DNA from: Gammaproteobacteria bacterium
GTDB taxonomy: Bacteria > Pseudomonadota > Gammaproteobacteria > Pseudomonadales > Oleiphilaceae
Assembly: GCA_029268325.1 (NCBI GenBank)
Contig: JAJUGC010000120.1
Coordinates: 1 to 6,702 of the forward strand
Direction: 5' to 3'
Length of the DNA stretch: 6,702 nt
Shown one piece after another: positions 6,047 through 6,702 of this stretch. A program made the position numbers and the translations under genes. Numbering within the stretch: position 1 is the stretch's first letter; every line of letters starts with the position of its first letter. The notes beneath the pieces were generated by a model. It had not been told where the DNA came from. It ran no database searches and saw only the letters and a list, made by a program, of their open reading frames with translations.

Positions 6047-6050
6047 GGAG
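6047..6050 (+). promoter_or_regulatory. Ribosome binding site that sets the fabA start
   Basis: GGAG ends 8 bases before ATG 6059. An in-frame TTG at 6053 would lie only 2 bases from it, so ATG 6059 is the start, giving 172 residues, the same length as E. coli FabA. Confidence 0.8.
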
Positions 6051-6058
6051 ACTTGATC

Positions 6059-6577
6059 ATGTTGCAACAACCCAGTTATTCACGACACGAATTAGATGCT
6101 TTATTCGATGTGATCAATCCTCCAACCATGCAGTTGCCCCAGGGCAATATGCGCATGATCGATCGCATTACTCAGGTCCGTGCCGATGGCGGCAAATACA
6201 ACAAGGGCCTGTTCGTGGCTGAGTTCGATATTGATCCCGACCTTTGGTTTTTCGACTGCCACTTTCCCGGTGACCCGGTCATGCCCGGCTGTCTGGGACT
6301 GGATGCACTGTGGCAAGGGTTGGGATTCTTCCTGGCCTGGTCTGGCTATGAAGGTAAAGGCCGGGCCCTGGGCGTAGGACAAGTGAAGTTCTTCGGCGAA
6401 GTGCTGCCGGAGGCCCGTAAGGTCGAGTATCGGGTCCATATTAAACGTGTCCTCTCCCGTGAGGTGATCGTTGGCATTGCCGACGGCGAAGTGTGGGTGG
6501 ATGGACGCCAAATCTATTCTGCCGAGAATCTGCGTGCCGGCCTGATTCCGGTACAAGGCATGAGGGCTGTTTCATGA
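6059..6577 (+). CDS. fabA: Bifunctional 3-hydroxydecanoyl-ACP dehydratase/isomerase FabA
   Basis: Cytosolic hot-dog fold dimer that dehydrates 3-hydroxydecanoyl-ACP to trans-2-decenoyl-ACP and isomerises it to cis-3-decenoyl-ACP, the branch point for unsaturated fatty acids. The protein has 172 residues, as in E. coli. The active-site block WFFDCHFPGDPVMPGC contains the catalytic His68, and Asp82 lies in LGLDALWQ; both match the E. coli His/Asp pair. GKGRALGVGQVKFFGEVLP and the C-terminal IADGEVWVDG further match FabA rather than FabZ, which lacks isomerase activity and is shorter. The stop overlaps the fabB start as ATGA, so the two are one translationally coupled operon. Upstream lie a candidate promoter and two inverted repeats that may carry control by fatty acid supply. 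Confidence 0.98.
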   Translation: MLQQPSYSRHELDALFDVINPPTMQLPQGNMRMIDRITQVRADGGKYNKGLFVAEFDIDPDLWFFDCHFPGDPVMPGCLGLDALWQGLGFFLAWSGYEGKGRALGVGQVKFFGEVLPEARKVEYRVHIKRVLSREVIVGIADGEVWVDGRQIYSAENLRAGLIPVQGMRAVS

Positions 6578-6702
6578 AGCGTGCTGTCATTACAGGAATT
6601 GGTGTGATCTCCAGCTTGGGAGAAAACAAGGCGCAGGTAGAAGAGTCCCTGCGTCAGGGCAAGAGCGGCATTCGCAAGAACCAGGAATTTGAAGAAGTGG
6701 GA
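6574..6702 (+). CDS. fabB: Beta-ketoacyl-ACP synthase I FabB, N-terminal part only (cut by window end)
   Basis: The first 43 residues begin MKRAVITGIGVISSLGENK and continue to SLRQGKSGIRKNQEFEEVG, close to the E. coli FabB N-terminus (MKRAVITGLGIVSSIG). FabB is the condensing enzyme that elongates the cis-3-decenoyl-ACP made by FabA, so unsaturated chains are kept. The start codon overlaps the fabA stop (ATGA), with GAGGG (6562-6566) 7 bases upstream as ribosome binding site. The catalytic Cys-His-His lies beyond the window. FabF is an alternative for the family, but position after fabA and the start sequence favour FabB. Confidence 0.95.
   Translation, partial: MKRAVITGIGVISSLGENKAQVEESLRQGKSGIRKNQEFEEVG

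Larger units (their letters stand above)
5683..6058. other. Intergenic region between the sigma gene and fabA
   Basis: No credible gene in about 375 bases. It holds the hairpin after the sigma gene near its left end, then a low-complexity AT-rich stretch (5816-5860), a candidate promoter overlapping a palindrome (5871-5906), a second inverted repeat (6010-6033) and the fabA ribosome binding site. The right-hand half therefore looks like a regulated upstream region for fabA with a leader of about 150 bases. Confidence 0.6.

Overview
The window looks like the chromosome of a gammaproteobacterium. The base for this is family-level: an adjacent, overlapping fabA-fabB pair (anaerobic unsaturated fatty acid synthesis), a Lon protease of the second type known from Pseudomonas (AsrA), and a CnoX/YbbN thioredoxin-TPR chaperone. 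By eye it is moderately GC-rich. I see no tRNA, rRNA, CRISPR array, insertion sequence or sign of recent transfer. Species cannot be named from this.

Layout. Positions 46-2457 (minus strand) encode a complete Lon protease. About 320 bases of divergent regulatory DNA separate it from cnoX (2782-3645, plus). This gap holds a textbook sigma-32 (heat-shock) promoter for cnoX and a weaker, similarly built candidate promoter for lon, which overlaps a 12-base palindrome. A gene-poor stretch of about 490 bases follows, with two terminator-like hairpins and a doubtful minus-strand coding remnant. Next comes a lone sigma-70 family gene (4138-5682). After a hairpin and about 370 bases of non-coding DNA with a 16-base perfect-arm palindrome comes fabA (6059-6577). 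The first 43 codons of fabB (from 6574, overlapping fabA by ATGA) run off the right end.

How they fit together. lon and cnoX form a proteostasis pair: CnoX holds unfolding proteins and guards cysteines, and Lon degrades damaged proteins. The shared heat-shock style promoters suggest joint induction. fabA-fabB set the unsaturated content of membrane lipids and appear to have their own regulated promoter.

The most unusual item is the sigma factor. It reads like a paralogue of the housekeeping sigma RpoD: it keeps a shortened version of the RpoD non-conserved region between 1.2 and 2.1, which ordinary group 2 sigma factors lack. It has no recognisable region 1.1, and several promoter-reading and activator-contact residues differ from RpoD. 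Its target promoters and its link, if any, to the neighbouring stress and lipid genes are unknown; any such link is only a guess from proximity.
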